The notes: generated by a model from the sequence alone, not told the origin. A DNA stretch of 34,011 nt from Kitasatospora griseola (GCF_014648555.1 NZ_BMRI01000004.1:186227-220237), one strand, 5' to 3'; positions 1 through 9,012 are shown, counted from the stretch's first letter. Made by a program: numbers and translations.

Positions 1-91
1 ACGTGATCGAGCGGACGGTACTCACCGCACCACCCTAGACGGCGAGGTCCCCGGGCCCGACAGCACCGGGTCCGGGGAACCTCGCCGACCC

Positions 92-1714
92 TCAGTGGCC
101 GTGCTCGCTGCGGCCCGCCCGGCGGGTGATCGAGTAGTGGTCGATCCGGGTGCCGTCCTCGGCCAGCGCGGTGACCTTCATGCTGCTGGTCGCGCCGCGG
201 TGCGCCGGGGCGACGTCCACCTTGATGAACGAGTAGCCGGTGTAGCGGACCCGCGACCACTGCACGGTCTCCGCGACCTTCATGCTGCCCTTGTCGAAGT
301 GGTACGTGACCACCTCGTCCTGGTGGTTCTCGTGGCCCTCGTAGGTGTCGGGGGCGTCGAACGAGTACAGGCTGCGGCCGGCCGCACCGGCGGTCACGTA
401 CACCACGCCGTCCTTGGACGGGTCGATGCTCGCGCCGCTCGGCACCGCCTTGTTGACCTTGTTGCCGAGGATCGCGTCGGTGCGCTCGTACACGTGGTTG
501 TGGCCGTTGATGACCAGGTCCACCCGGTACTTCTCGAACAGCGGCACCCAGGCGTCCCGGACGCCGCCGTCGGAGGCGTGCTGGTGGGTGGTGGAGAAGG
601 CGCAGTGGTGGAAGAACACCACCACGAAGTCGATCGCCTCGTCCGCGCGCAGCTCGCGCAGCTTGCGCTCCAGCCACTCGGTCTGCCGGCCCGCGGTGAT
701 GCCCAGGTTGGCCGGGATCTCGTAGGACACGTCGTTGGCGTCCAGCGAGACGACGCCGACGTTGCCGTAGGTGAAGGAGTACACGCCGGGCGCCGTACGC
801 GGGTCCGGGCCGTTGGTCGGCAGGGTGAAGCGGGCGTCGTCGCCGCCGTACCCGTTGTGCGAGTACCAGGCCTCCATGTCGTGGTTGCCGTAGGCGACCA
901 TCCACGGGACCTTCGCCGCCACCGTCTCGGTCTGCGCCAGGAACGCGTCCCAGGTCAGCGCGTTGAACGCGACGCGGTCGCTGTCCTTGCCCTGGCCCAT
1001 CGGGTCGGCGTAGCAGATGTCGCCGGCGTGCAGGTGGAACACCGGCTGCTGGGCCAGGATGACGTGGTCGTTGCCGGCCGCGTGCGAGGAGACGCCCTGG
1101 TCGCCGAAGGCGGTGAAGGTGAACGGCTCGAACGGACGGCCCCGCCGGCCGTGGCGGGACGGCGCGGTGGTGAAGGTCTGCAGGGTGGAGATCGCCTGCT
1201 GCGAGGCCGGGTCGAAGCCCTCGTGGCCGACGCCGTAGTAGTAGGTGGTGCCGGGCTGAAGGTGGTTCAGCTCCACGTGCAGGTAGTACTGGTCGACCGG
1301 GGTGGCGCCGTCGACCAGCGCGGGGGTGTGCAGCGCCCGGACCTCGGCCTCGATCTTGTGGCTGAGCTCCCACGGGTGCCGGCCGAAGCGCAGGAACGGC
1401 TTCTTCACCGGCGCCGGCACCTGCCAGGACACCCGCATCTGGGTGTCGGCGTCGGCGCCGAACTGCAGGTGACGGCCGACCGGGGCCACCAGCGAACCGG
1501 ACACCGCGTCCGTCGTGCCGCTCTGCTTCACGGCCGGGTCGGCGAACGCCGTGCCGGAGCCCAGCGCCCCGCCGACGGCCAGCGCGCCGACCGTCACCGC
1601 GCTGGAGCGCAGCAGGGTCCGGCGGGAGAGCTTGCTGCGGAGGTACTCGTGCTGCTCCGCCATGTTCATGCGGGCGGCCAGCCGGGCGGGCACGCCCATG
1701 TTCGGGATATCCAT
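92..1714 (-). CDS. Tat-exported purple acid phosphatase-like metallophosphoesterase
   Basis: A 540-residue secreted enzyme expected to release phosphate from organic phosphoesters outside the cell. The N-terminus carries a twin-arginine signal (SRRTLLR, residues 30-36) followed by an Ala/Gly-rich hydrophobic stretch ending near AFA. A fibronectin-like purple acid phosphatase N-terminal domain lies around 75-185. The metallophosphatase domain follows, with the metal-site blocks in order: GDQG (204-207), GDICY (231-235), GNHD (276-279), FHH (368-370) and GHNH (404-407). The Tyr of GDICY is the position that gives purple acid phosphatases their Fe-Tyr colour. The start is uncertain: neither ATG 1714 nor the in-frame ATGs at 1699 and 1669 has a clear Shine-Dalgarno, and all keep the Tat motif. 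A single PHO-box-like heptamer lies upstream at 1759-1765. Family assignment is firm; the natural substrate is unknown. Confidence 0.93.
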   Translation of the reverse strand: MDIPNMGVPARLAARMNMAEQHEYLRSKLSRRTLLRSSAVTVGALAVGGALGSGTAFADPAVKQSGTTDAVSGSLVAPVGRHLQFGADADTQMRVSWQVPAPVKKPFLRFGRHPWELSHKIEAEVRALHTPALVDGATPVDQYYLHVELNHLQPGTTYYYGVGHEGFDPASQQAISTLQTFTTAPSRHGRRGRPFEPFTFTAFGDQGVSSHAAGNDHVILAQQPVFHLHAGDICYADPMGQGKDSDRVAFNALTWDAFLAQTETVAAKVPWMVAYGNHDMEAWYSHNGYGGDDARFTLPTNGPDPRTAPGVYSFTYGNVGVVSLDANDVSYEIPANLGITAGRQTEWLERKLRELRADEAIDFVVVFFHHCAFSTTHQHASDGGVRDAWVPLFEKYRVDLVINGHNHVYERTDAILGNKVNKAVPSGASIDPSKDGVVYVTAGAAGRSLYSFDAPDTYEGHENHQDEVVTYHFDKGSMKVAETVQWSRVRYTGYSFIKVDVAPAHRGATSSMKVTALAEDGTRIDHYSITRRAGRSEHGH

Positions 1715-1869
1715 GCGCGGGAGACTGCCAGCGGCCGATGGCCGTCACCCTGATGCTCGGTGAACGACCGTCATCGTGTCGGTCTGGCCGAGCACATGAT
1801 CAGACCATGTGTTCGTAAAGCCGCCGTCGCGAGGCGCCCGTCGGCCCGATCATGGCGCATCGTCGCTGC

Positions 1870-2667
1870 TCACAGCGGGTCGCCCGGCACCTCCAGGTAC
1901 GCCGCCCGCAGCCTCGCCAGCCCCGCCGCCTCGGCCTCCCGGACGTCGAACTCCCGGCCGTCCACCGCCGCGACCGCCCGCACGCCGGTCGTCGCATTGG
2001 TGGCGAACACCGCGTCCACGCCCGCGAGTTCCCTCCCCACCCTGGCGAACTCCCCACCGCACGCCCCGCGCAGCAGCGTCATCGCGGTGCCCGTCAGGTA
2101 CTCCCCCTGCGGCCACACCGCCTCGCCGTCGCGCAGGAACCCGACGTTCCAGGTCGTGCCCTCCGTCAACCCGCCCTCCGCGTCCGCGAACAGCGCGTCG
2201 TCGAACCCCGCCTGCTGAGCGAGCCGCCGCTGCCGCAGCACCCCGAACAGCGCCACGCTCTTCACCTCCGGCAGGTCCCGCCGGTACCCCGCCGTCCGCA
2301 CCCGCACCGCCCCCGGCGCCCCGCTCCCCGCCGGACGCGCCGTCACCAGCACCCGCGGATCGGCCGGCCCCCCGACGCTCCCCAGGTCCATCCCCGGATC
2401 GAACAACGTCACCCGCACCACCACCGCCCCGCGCGCCGGCACCTGCCGCCGCACCAACTCGCGCACCCGCCCCCGGTCCGGCCGCACCCCGAACACCGTC
2501 GCGCAGTCCCGCTCCAACCGCGCCAGGTGCAACTCCAGCCCCCGCACCCGGCCGTCCTCCACCAGCATCGTGGTGAAGTGCCCGTAGTTCGTCAGCGCCA
2601 GCGCCTGCAACTCCCCGGCCGCCACCGGCCGTCCGTCCAACTCCGCCACCACGACTCCTTCGCTCAC
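1870..2667 (-). CDS. Class IV PLP-dependent aminotransferase / aminodeoxychorismate lyase-like protein
   Basis: A 265-residue fold-type IV PLP enzyme (branched-chain aminotransferase, D-amino-acid aminotransferase and 4-amino-4-deoxychorismate lyase family). The likely Schiff-base lysine is K136 in LPEVKSVAL. It is followed by the family's AGFDDALFAD segment and the phosphate-binding LTEGTTWNVGF segment (about 167-177). I chose GTG 2667 because GGAG lies about 9 nt upstream; the frame stays open much further 5' but without coding character. It is divergent from the DinB-like gene with a 102-bp gap. Single-domain, about 265-residue members are often annotated as PabC-like, but no pabA/pabB or folate gene is in the window, so the reaction (lyase or transaminase) cannot be fixed. 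Confidence 0.85.
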   Translation of the reverse strand: MSEGVVVAELDGRPVAAGELQALALTNYGHFTTMLVEDGRVRGLELHLARLERDCATVFGVRPDRGRVRELVRRQVPARGAVVVRVTLFDPGMDLGSVGGPADPRVLVTARPAGSGAPGAVRVRTAGYRRDLPEVKSVALFGVLRQRRLAQQAGFDDALFADAEGGLTEGTTWNVGFLRDGEAVWPQGEYLTGTAMTLLRGACGGEFARVGRELAGVDAVFATNATTGVRAVAAVDGREFDVREAEAAGLARLRAAYLEVPGDPL

Positions 2668-2757
2668 GCCCCCATTCTCCGCGCCCGCAGAGCCGCCCAC
2701 GCGGCACCGCACGCCGACCGCCCGGAAATCCCGGTGCGATCCGCGCGGCGGGACGGA

Positions 2758-2763
2758 TAGGTT
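2758..2763 (+). promoter_or_regulatory. Candidate -10 element of a leaderless promoter
   Basis: TAGGTT fits the actinobacterial TANNNT -10 pattern. Exactly 6 nt separate it from ATG 2770, so transcription would start at or beside the start codon. No Shine-Dalgarno precedes this ATG. The -35 region is not convincing. Confidence 0.45.
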
Positions 2764-2769
2764 CGCGGG

Positions 2770-3270
2770 ATGACTGCGACCGAGACCCAGCGCCGCCCCG
2801 TACCGTTCAACGACAGCAGCGAACTCGACACCTCGCTGGCCTTCCTGAGGTTCGCCCGGGAGTGCGTGGTGAAGAAGACCGAGGGGCTGACGGAGGAGCA
2901 GCTGCGTCGGGTCCTGGTCGGGACGGGGACCAACCTGCTGGGTCTGGTGCAGCACCTCACCGCGTCCGAGCGGTACTGGTTCGGGTACCACGTGGCGGGC
3001 CGGACGGAGTACGAGGAGGTCGACTTCACCATGGACGTCCCGGCCGGGGTGGGTGCCGAACAGGTGCTGGCCGCCTATGCGGAGGCCGTCGCGGCGAGCG
3101 ACGCGGTGATCGGCGCGTCCGCCGACCTGTCCCGTCCGGTGGCGATGCCGGTCCGCGAGGAACTGCTCTCGGTGCGGTGGGTGATGGCCCACATGACCAG
3201 CGAGACGGCCCGGCACGCCGGTCACGCCGACATTCTGCGGGAGCAGATCGACGGCGCGACCGGGCGGTAG
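2770..3270 (+). CDS. DinB superfamily / DUF664 protein
   Basis: A 166-residue four-helix-bundle protein of the DinB/YfiT superfamily, DUF664 branch. The metal-site histidines are visible: H62 in GLVQHLTASE, and H141, H149 and H152 in the C-terminal helix (MAHMTSETARHAGHAD). The superfamily includes metal- and thiol-dependent transferases (mycothiol- and bacillithiol-dependent), and mycothiol is the actinobacterial thiol, but the substrate of this branch is unknown. There is no ribosome-binding site; the start is supported by a leaderless arrangement. The gene converges on the FAD dehydrogenase with only 7 nt between stop codons. Confidence 0.88.
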   Translation: MTATETQRRPVPFNDSSELDTSLAFLRFARECVVKKTEGLTEEQLRRVLVGTGTNLLGLVQHLTASERYWFGYHVAGRTEYEEVDFTMDVPAGVGAEQVLAAYAEAVAASDAVIGASADLSRPVAMPVREELLSVRWVMAHMTSETARHAGHADILREQIDGATGR

Positions 3271-3277
3271 CGGGGGA

Positions 3278-4936
3278 TCAGGCGGTGGCGGCGGCCGCGG
3301 CCCGGCCGGCGGTGCGGCCGGTGAAGAGGCAGCCGCCGAGGAAGGTGCCTTCGAGGGAGCGGTAGCCGTGGATGCCGCCGCCGCCGAAGCCGGCCGCCTC
3401 GCCCGCCGCGTACAGGCCGTCCAGCACCGAGCCGTCCGGCTGCAGGACGCGGGAGTCGAGGTCGGTGTGGAGGCCGCCCAGCGACTTGCGGGTGAGGATG
3501 TGCAGCCGGACGGCGATCAGCGGTCCGGCCGCGGGGTCGAGCAGGCGGTGCGGGGTCGCGGTGCGGATCAGCTTGTCGCCGAGGTAGCGGCGGGCGCCGT
3601 GGATGGCGGTGACCTGGAGGTCCTTGCCGAAGGGGTTGGCGATCTCCCGGTCGCGGGCCTCGACCTCCGTCCGCAGCGCGACGGCGTCGATGGGAGGGGC
3701 GCCGTCCTGGCGCTCGTTCATGCCGCGCACGAGCTCCTCCAGCGTGGCGGCCACCACGAAGTCCGCGCCGTGCTGCTTGAAGGCCTCGACCGGCCCCGGC
3801 GCCCCGGGCAGGGCCCGTCCGAGCACCCGGCGGATCGAACGTCCCGTCAGGTCGGGGTTCTGTTCGGAGCCGGAGAGCGCGAACTCCTTCTCGATGATCT
3901 TCTGGGTGAGCACGAACCAGGTGTGCTGGTACCCGGTGCGCATGATGTGGTCGAGGGTGCCGAGGGTGTCGAAGCCCGGGAACAGCGGGACGGGCAGCCG
4001 GGCGCCGGTGGCGTCCAGCCAGAGCGAGGACGGGCCGGGCAGGATGCGGATGCCGTGCCGGGCCCAGATCGGGTTCCAGTTCTCGATGCCCTCGGTGTAG
4101 TGCCACATCCGGTCGCCGTTGATCAGTCCGGCGCCGGCCGCGGCGGCGACGTCCAGCATCAGGCCGTCGACGTGCGCGGGAACGCCGGAGAGCATCCGGG
4201 CGGGCGGGGTGCCGAGCCGTTCGGGCCAGGCGGCGCGGACCTTGTCGTGGTTGCCGCCGATGCCGCCGGAGGCGACGATCACGGCCTGGGCGCGCAGTTC
4301 GAACTGCCCGGCGACGGCCCGGGAACTGGCTTCGCCGCGCGGCACGGCGGACGGCGCGAGGACCTCCCCGGTGACGGTGTCCAGCGAACCGCCGCTCGCG
4401 GAGAGGCCGGTGACGCGGTGCCGGAAGCGGAGGGTGACCCGGCCGGCCCGGACGGCGTCGCGGACCCGGCGGGCGAACGGTTCGACCAGGCCGGGCCCGG
4501 TGCCCCAGGTGATGTGGAAGCGCGGGACGGAGTTGCCGGGGCCGCTGGCCAGCAGTCCGCCGCGTTCGGCCCAGCCGACCACCGGAAACAGCCGCACGCC
4601 GAGGCCGTGCAGCCAGGCCCGCTTCTCGCCGGCCGCGAAGTCGACGTACGCCTCGGCCCAGCGGCGCGCCCAGGCGTCCTCGGGGCGGTCGAAGCCGGCG
4701 GTGCCGAGCCAGTCCTGCCAGGCGAGTTCGCGGGAGTCCTTGATCCGCATCCGGCGCTGTTCGGGCGAGTCGACCAGGAAGAGCCCGCCGAAGGACCAGT
4801 GCGCCTGGCCGCCGAGCGACCCGGCGGGTTCCTGGTCGAGCAGGATGACGCGCCGCCCGGCGTCGGCGAGTTCGGCGGTGGCGGCCAGGCCCGCCAGGCC
4901 GGCTCCGATCACGATGACGTCGGCGTCGAGGGCCAT
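3278..4936 (-). CDS. FAD-binding dehydrogenase, KstD/fumarate reductase-like
   Basis: A 552-residue cytoplasmic flavoprotein. The N-terminal Rossmann FAD-binding motif is VIVIGAGLAGLAA (about 7-19), followed by the acidic ribose-binding residue region LLDQEPAG. The C-terminal FAD-capping segment reads GLYAAGEAAGFGGGGIHGY and then LEGTFLGGCLFTGRTAG. This architecture matches the 'predicted oxidoreductase' relatives of 3-ketosteroid delta-1-dehydrogenase and flavocytochrome fumarate reductases. No steroid-catabolism genes lie nearby, so a steroid substrate is not supported. I chose ATG 4936 because GGAAGGA lies upstream and the extra 15 codons of open frame lack a site. It lies downstream of the nuclease gene on the same strand, separated by a hairpin, so it is probably a separate transcript. 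Confidence 0.88.
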   Translation of the reverse strand: MALDADVIVIGAGLAGLAATAELADAGRRVILLDQEPAGSLGGQAHWSFGGLFLVDSPEQRRMRIKDSRELAWQDWLGTAGFDRPEDAWARRWAEAYVDFAAGEKRAWLHGLGVRLFPVVGWAERGGLLASGPGNSVPRFHITWGTGPGLVEPFARRVRDAVRAGRVTLRFRHRVTGLSASGGSLDTVTGEVLAPSAVPRGEASSRAVAGQFELRAQAVIVASGGIGGNHDKVRAAWPERLGTPPARMLSGVPAHVDGLMLDVAAAAGAGLINGDRMWHYTEGIENWNPIWARHGIRILPGPSSLWLDATGARLPVPLFPGFDTLGTLDHIMRTGYQHTWFVLTQKIIEKEFALSGSEQNPDLTGRSIRRVLGRALPGAPGPVEAFKQHGADFVVAATLEELVRGMNERQDGAPPIDAVALRTEVEARDREIANPFGKDLQVTAIHGARRYLGDKLIRTATPHRLLDPAAGPLIAVRLHILTRKSLGGLHTDLDSRVLQPDGSVLDGLYAAGEAAGFGGGGIHGYRSLEGTFLGGCLFTGRTAGRAAAAATA

Positions 4937-5013
4937 CCGGGGATCCTTCCCAAAGACAGTGAGCCCCGATCCTGCGGCCACCCGGCCCCCAGGTCAACCC
5001 ACCGGTAACAACG

Positions 5014-5059
5014 CGGGAGCCCCCGCCCCGCCCGAGAAGCGGCAGGACGAGGGCTCCCG
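5014..5059 (-). terminator. Hairpin terminator after the secreted nuclease gene
   Basis: CGGGAGCCC (5014-5022) pairs perfectly with GGGCTCCCG (5051-5059) across a 28-nt loop. It sits 20 nt past the nuclease stop codon. There is no long T run, as is usual in this type of genome. Confidence 0.5.
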
Positions 5060-5078
5060 ACGAACACCCGGCGGGCCG

Positions 5079-7511
5079 TCAGGGCTTGACCCGGACCACC
5101 TGCGGGTCGTGGTCGGAGGCCTGCACGGCGAACTCGCTGTTGATGTGCACCACGTCGTAGCGGACGTGCTGCCGCTTGAACGCCGGGCTGACCAGGATGT
5201 GGTCGAGCACCTGCGAGTTGCCCTGGTAGACGTACGAGTAGCGCTCGCTCGCGGGCAGGTCGTTCACCAGGTCGCGGAGCACGCCGCCCTTGGTGAGGGT
5301 CTGCAGCGCGGGCGAGAACTGGTAGTCGTTGAAGTCGCCGAGCGAGACGACCCGGGCGTCCGGGTCGGCGGCCTCCAGCTTGGCGACGAAGGCCTGCTCG
5401 ACGGCGGCCTGCTGCTGCCGCTGCACCTCGGAGCTGCGGTTCGGGGCCTGGAAGCGGCTGTCGATGCCCTGGTCGCCGCCCTTGCTGTTGAAGTGGTTGG
5501 CGATCACGAAGACCGCCTTGTTGTGGAAGCTGAACTGGCCGACCAGCGGCTTGCGGCTGGTGGTCCAGGCGTCGTTGTTCGGGTCGATGCGGCCGGGCGA
5601 GGCGGTCAGCGAGGTGCGCTTGCCGGTGCCGGTGACGTCGACGGCGGTGGTGGAGTCGCCGCCGGGGATGTCGGTGAAGGAGACCCGGTCGGGGTTGAAC
5701 AGGAACACCTGGCGGATGTTGCCGCCGGGCTGGCCGCCGTCCTTGTCGTTCACCGGGTCGATCGAGCGCCAGTCGTAGGCGGGGCCACCGGCGGCCTTGA
5801 CGGCGTCGATGAACTTCTGCACGGTGACCGAGGCGTCCACGGTGCCGTCGTCGACGGCGCCGCTGTTGTCCTGGATCTCCTCCAGGGCGACGATGTCGGG
5901 CGAGCGCAGGTTGGTGACCACGGCCTGGGCGAGCTCGGTGTACTTGGTGTCGGCGTCGCCGGGGGCGAGGTTCTCCACGTTGTAGGTGGCGATGGAGAGT
6001 TCGCTGGGCAGCGCCCGGTCGGCGACCTCGCGCTGCAGGCCGTTGTCCTGGACGGTGCCGACGGTGTTCGCGGCGATGGTGTAGCCGCCGAACTGGTTGT
6101 AGTCGAGCGGGCCGGCGGTGGAGCCGGTCAGCCTGTCGCCGACGTTGGCGACCGGGAACGGCTGCTCGGTCAGCGGCGGCAGCGACTGGATCATGATCCG
6201 GCCGTTGTTCGGCTTGTCGTAGCCGAGGTAGACCACGCCGCCGCGGTCGGTCCGCGGGTCGGTCGAGGCGGCGTCCACCCACAGCTCGTGGTACTTGTCC
6301 GTGGCCTGCACCACGGGCACGTCGCGGACCTCGACGTTCATGCCCTCCAGCGACTCGTACCGGTCGAGGGCGTACTTCGACGGGTCCAGCGGCAGGTTCT
6401 CGATCGAGCCGCCGGCGGCGTCCGGCGCGTACGCGGCCGGGATGGCGGCGGCGTCCAGCACCACGGGCGCGGGGACGGCGTTGCCGGAGGACAGCACGGT
6501 GACCTTGGGGCCGGTCAGCTCGGTGACCGACTGCGAGCCGCCCGAGCTGTTCGGGTAGTACTCGCTCACCTTGGCGGTGACCAGCACCGAGTCGCCGACC
6601 TTGACGGTCGGGTTGGCGGAGCCGGTGTAGACGAACACGGCCTCGCTGGTGGCCGGGTTGGCGTCCGCGTCGGGGTCCTGGATCCAGAAGCCCTTGGTGC
6701 CGTAGCCGCGCACGCCGGTGACGATGCCGGGCACGTTGGTGACGGTCTTGGTGTTCAGCGGCGATATCCGGGTGGCGCCCTGGACGTCGTGGATGCGCAC
6801 GTCGCCGGGGACGGGCGTGCCGCCGCCGGGGGTGGTGCCGCCGCCGGTGGTCTGGCCCTTGGAGTTGACCGGGGTCGGGTCGCCCGCGGTGAGGTCCTTG
6901 GCGTTGTCGTCGGTGTCGGCGAGCGCGGAACCGCGCGCGACCGAGGCGGAGTTGGACGCGCCCGCGGCCGGGCCGCTGCCCTCGCGGACCACGGCGGTGC
7001 CGAAGCCGACCAGGTCGACGATCCGCGGGTCCGCGGCGCAGTCGGCGGCGGTCTTGCAGCTCAGCGGGGCGGTGCCGTTGACCAGCGCGACGGTGCCGGA
7101 GGTGGCGGACAGCGCCAGGCTGCCACTGGCGTCGGCGGCCGGGAGGTCCACGGTGCCGCCGGCGCCGGGCGCCTCGGCGATCAGGTAGCGGCCGCCGGCC
7201 GGGATCGAGCCGTTCAGCGGGGTGACACCCCACTGGGTGGAGGCGCCGGGGCTGCCGGGCAGGTACTGCACGCTGTAGCCGGCCAGGCCGAAGGCGGCGC
7301 CGGTCGGGTTGCCGAGCTCGATGAAGTCGTTCTTCAGCGTCGCACCGGAGTTGCCGCCGCCGCCGTACACCTCGGCGATCACCGCGCCGGTGGACGGCGC
7401 GGCGAACGCGCCCGGCAGCGGGACGAGGACCAGGGAGGCGGCGACCGCGACCGGCGCGGTGACGCGCAGCAGCGCGCGGCGGGAGCGGCGGGTGGGGGTG
7501 GGGCTGGGCAC
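5079..7511 (-). CDS. Secreted ExeM/NucH-family extracellular nuclease
   Basis: An approximately 810-residue exported nuclease for extracellular nucleic acid. It has a basic n-region (RRSRR), a hydrophobic core and a cleavage region near PGAFAAPS. A lamin-tail domain follows (about 37-170; IAEVYGGGGNSG, NDFIELGNP). Next is an OB-fold segment with WIQDPDADANP (about 240-325), typical of ExeM/YhcR-type nucleases. The C-terminal endonuclease/exonuclease/phosphatase domain (about 500-808) shows ATYNVEN, ALEEIQD, ANHFNSKGGD, LGDFND and SDHDPQVV, which include the usual metal and catalytic Asn, Glu, His and Asp positions. I prefer GTG 7511, which has GAAGGAG about 10 nt upstream; ATG 7541 has no site and would add 10 residues. 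No cell-wall anchor is present. Together with the phosphatase at 92-1714 it suits phosphate or nucleoside scavenging. Confidence 0.9.
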   Translation of the reverse strand: MPSPTPTRRSRRALLRVTAPVAVAASLVLVPLPGAFAAPSTGAVIAEVYGGGGNSGATLKNDFIELGNPTGAAFGLAGYSVQYLPGSPGASTQWGVTPLNGSIPAGGRYLIAEAPGAGGTVDLPAADASGSLALSATSGTVALVNGTAPLSCKTAADCAADPRIVDLVGFGTAVVREGSGPAAGASNSASVARGSALADTDDNAKDLTAGDPTPVNSKGQTTGGGTTPGGGTPVPGDVRIHDVQGATRISPLNTKTVTNVPGIVTGVRGYGTKGFWIQDPDADANPATSEAVFVYTGSANPTVKVGDSVLVTAKVSEYYPNSSGGSQSVTELTGPKVTVLSSGNAVPAPVVLDAAAIPAAYAPDAAGGSIENLPLDPSKYALDRYESLEGMNVEVRDVPVVQATDKYHELWVDAASTDPRTDRGGVVYLGYDKPNNGRIMIQSLPPLTEQPFPVANVGDRLTGSTAGPLDYNQFGGYTIAANTVGTVQDNGLQREVADRALPSELSIATYNVENLAPGDADTKYTELAQAVVTNLRSPDIVALEEIQDNSGAVDDGTVDASVTVQKFIDAVKAAGGPAYDWRSIDPVNDKDGGQPGGNIRQVFLFNPDRVSFTDIPGGDSTTAVDVTGTGKRTSLTASPGRIDPNNDAWTTSRKPLVGQFSFHNKAVFVIANHFNSKGGDQGIDSRFQAPNRSSEVQRQQQAAVEQAFVAKLEAADPDARVVSLGDFNDYQFSPALQTLTKGGVLRDLVNDLPASERYSYVYQGNSQVLDHILVSPAFKRQHVRYDVVHINSEFAVQASDHDPQVVRVKP

Positions 7512-7740
7512 CTTGGCGGGGCTCCTTCGTGGCAGGACCATGGCCCGGTCGCCGTCACGTGGGCGCCGGGTGGCGTTGAGGGTTCGTCAGGATGCTGACT
7601 GCCGGGGCCCCTCCGGCCCTGCCGGGCGGGTCCCGAACAGCAACTCGCGTAGATCCAGCCAGAAAGATACGCGCGTAGAAGTTGACCCGACAAGGGCCTT
7701 GACGTGAACTTCTCGCCGCCGAGCGGGTACGCCGGGCCAC

Positions 7741-7829
7741 CCGGCCCGGAGCGTTCCGGCCACTGCGCATGCGAAAGGGGCGTCCGGCCCGGAACGCTCC
7801 GGCCCCCGCACATGCGAAAGGGGCACCCG
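7741..7829. repeat. Imperfect 43-bp tandem direct repeat containing an inverted repeat
   Basis: The block 7741-7786 recurs at 7784-7829 with about seven mismatches; the longest identical run is CATGCGAAAGGGGC. Within the copies, CCGGAGCGTTCCGG (first) and CCGGAACGCTCCGG (second) are exact reverse complements, so the two units can also fold on each other. The block lies in the 351-bp gap between the nuclease start and the nickel permease stop, where I see no gene. The second unit merges into the permease terminator. Confidence 0.8.
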
Positions 7830-7842
7830 CCGGGTGCCCCTT
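7818..7842 (-). terminator. Terminator of the nickel permease gene
   Basis: A perfect 11-bp stem (AAGGGGCACCC with GGGTGCCCCTT) closes a 3-nt loop, 20 nt after the permease stop. Read on the minus strand it ends in TTT, close to an intrinsic terminator. Confidence 0.75.
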
Positions 7843-7862
7843 GCCGGCTGACGCCGCGTCGG

Positions 7863-8954
7863 TCAGGACTGCTCGCGCAGGCCCGCCGACCACTTCTGCT
7901 CGACCTTGCCGAACTTCCAGAACGCCATCGCCCCGGCCCAGGTGACCACGAACAGGCCGACGATCACGTAGCCGACCAGGTTGAGGTCGAGCGAGCCGAT
8001 CCAGCCGATCGGGCCGGAGGTGATGTCCAGCTTCTCGGCCAGCAGGCCGACCAGCTCGATCACGCCGATCACCAGCGCCACCAGCACCGACAGGCCGGTG
8101 ACGGTGAGGTTGTAGTAGATCTTGCGGACCGGCTTGGAGAACGCCCACTCGTAGGCGAAGTTCATGAACGAGCCGTCGATGGTGTCCAGCAGGCTCATGC
8201 CCGCCGCGAACAGGATCGGCAGCACCAGCAGCGCGTACCAGGGCAGCGAGAACGCGGCCGCGCCGCCGGCCAGCACCAGCAGCGACACCTCGGTGGCGGT
8301 GTCGAAGCCGAGGCCGAACAGCAGGCCCACCGGGTACATGTGCCAGGGCTTGGTGACGGCCCGGGTGACCCTGCCGAGGATCCGGTTCAGGAAGCCGCGC
8401 TTGTCGAGCTGGCGCTCCAGCTCGGCCTCGTCGAAGTCGCCCTGCCGCATTCGCCGGAACACCTTCAGGATGCCGTTGAACGCGCCCAGGTTGATCAGGC
8501 CGATCAGCACCAGGAAGGTGCCGGAGACGGTGACGCCGATCAGGCCGGTCGCCGTGTGCAGTGCGGAGTCGTCGGACTCCACCTGCCCGGCCAGCGAGCG
8601 GATGCCGAACGCCAGCAGGGCGCACAGGCCGAAGACGATCGAGGAGTGCCCGAGCGAGAACCAGAAGCCGACCGAGAGCGGGCGCTTGCCCTGGCCCATC
8701 AGCTTGCGGGTGGTGTTGTCGATGGCGGCGATGTGGTCGGCGTCGAAGGCGTGCCGCATGCCGAGCGTGTACGCCGTCAGGCCCATGCCCGCGCCGAACA
8801 CCTGGCCGCCGACGTCGTAGTGCTTGGGGGCGATCACCGCCAGCAGCGTGAACCACCCGACCACGTGCAGGGCGAGGACGAACGCGGCCATTCCGGCCAG
8901 CCGGATCCACTCCTCGCGGGTGAGCCGGTCACGCAGACGGCTGGGCGCTGGCAT
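7863..8954 (-). CDS. NiCoT-family nickel/cobalt permease
   Basis: A 363-residue integral membrane protein importing Ni2+ (possibly Co2+) as a single-subunit NiCoT (HoxN/NixA family) transporter. The family signature RHAFDADHIAAIDNTTR occupies 67-83; its HX4DH core is needed for metal transport in characterised members. Other family blocks are LGHSSIVF (101-108) and LFGLGFDTATE. About eight hydrophobic segments can be traced, with a charged loop (RRMRQGDFDEAELERQLDKRG) in the middle. ATG 8954 has GGAAGGAAG upstream. A Nur-type nickel box lies about 60 bp upstream, so repression by nickel-loaded Nur is expected. A urease-like nickel enzyme is encoded about 17 kb away. Nickel rather than cobalt is inferred from that regulatory site. 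Confidence 0.94.
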   Translation of the reverse strand: MPAPSRLRDRLTREEWIRLAGMAAFVLALHVVGWFTLLAVIAPKHYDVGGQVFGAGMGLTAYTLGMRHAFDADHIAAIDNTTRKLMGQGKRPLSVGFWFSLGHSSIVFGLCALLAFGIRSLAGQVESDDSALHTATGLIGVTVSGTFLVLIGLINLGAFNGILKVFRRMRQGDFDEAELERQLDKRGFLNRILGRVTRAVTKPWHMYPVGLLFGLGFDTATEVSLLVLAGGAAAFSLPWYALLVLPILFAAGMSLLDTIDGSFMNFAYEWAFSKPVRKIYYNLTVTGLSVLVALVIGVIELVGLLAEKLDITSGPIGWIGSLDLNLVGYVIVGLFVVTWAGAMAFWKFGKVEQKWSAGLREQS

Positions 8955-9012
8955 GGGATCTTCCTTCCGGACGGTGGTGAGCCGCATCATCCTTCCGTCG
9001 ATCCGCTCGCAA

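Noticed and set aside
4119..7598. A very long open frame on the plus strand across the nuclease gene
   Set aside because: It is antisense to a gene with clear signal peptide and nuclease motifs; its Val/Asp/Gly/Arg-rich translation is the usual shadow in high-G+C DNA.
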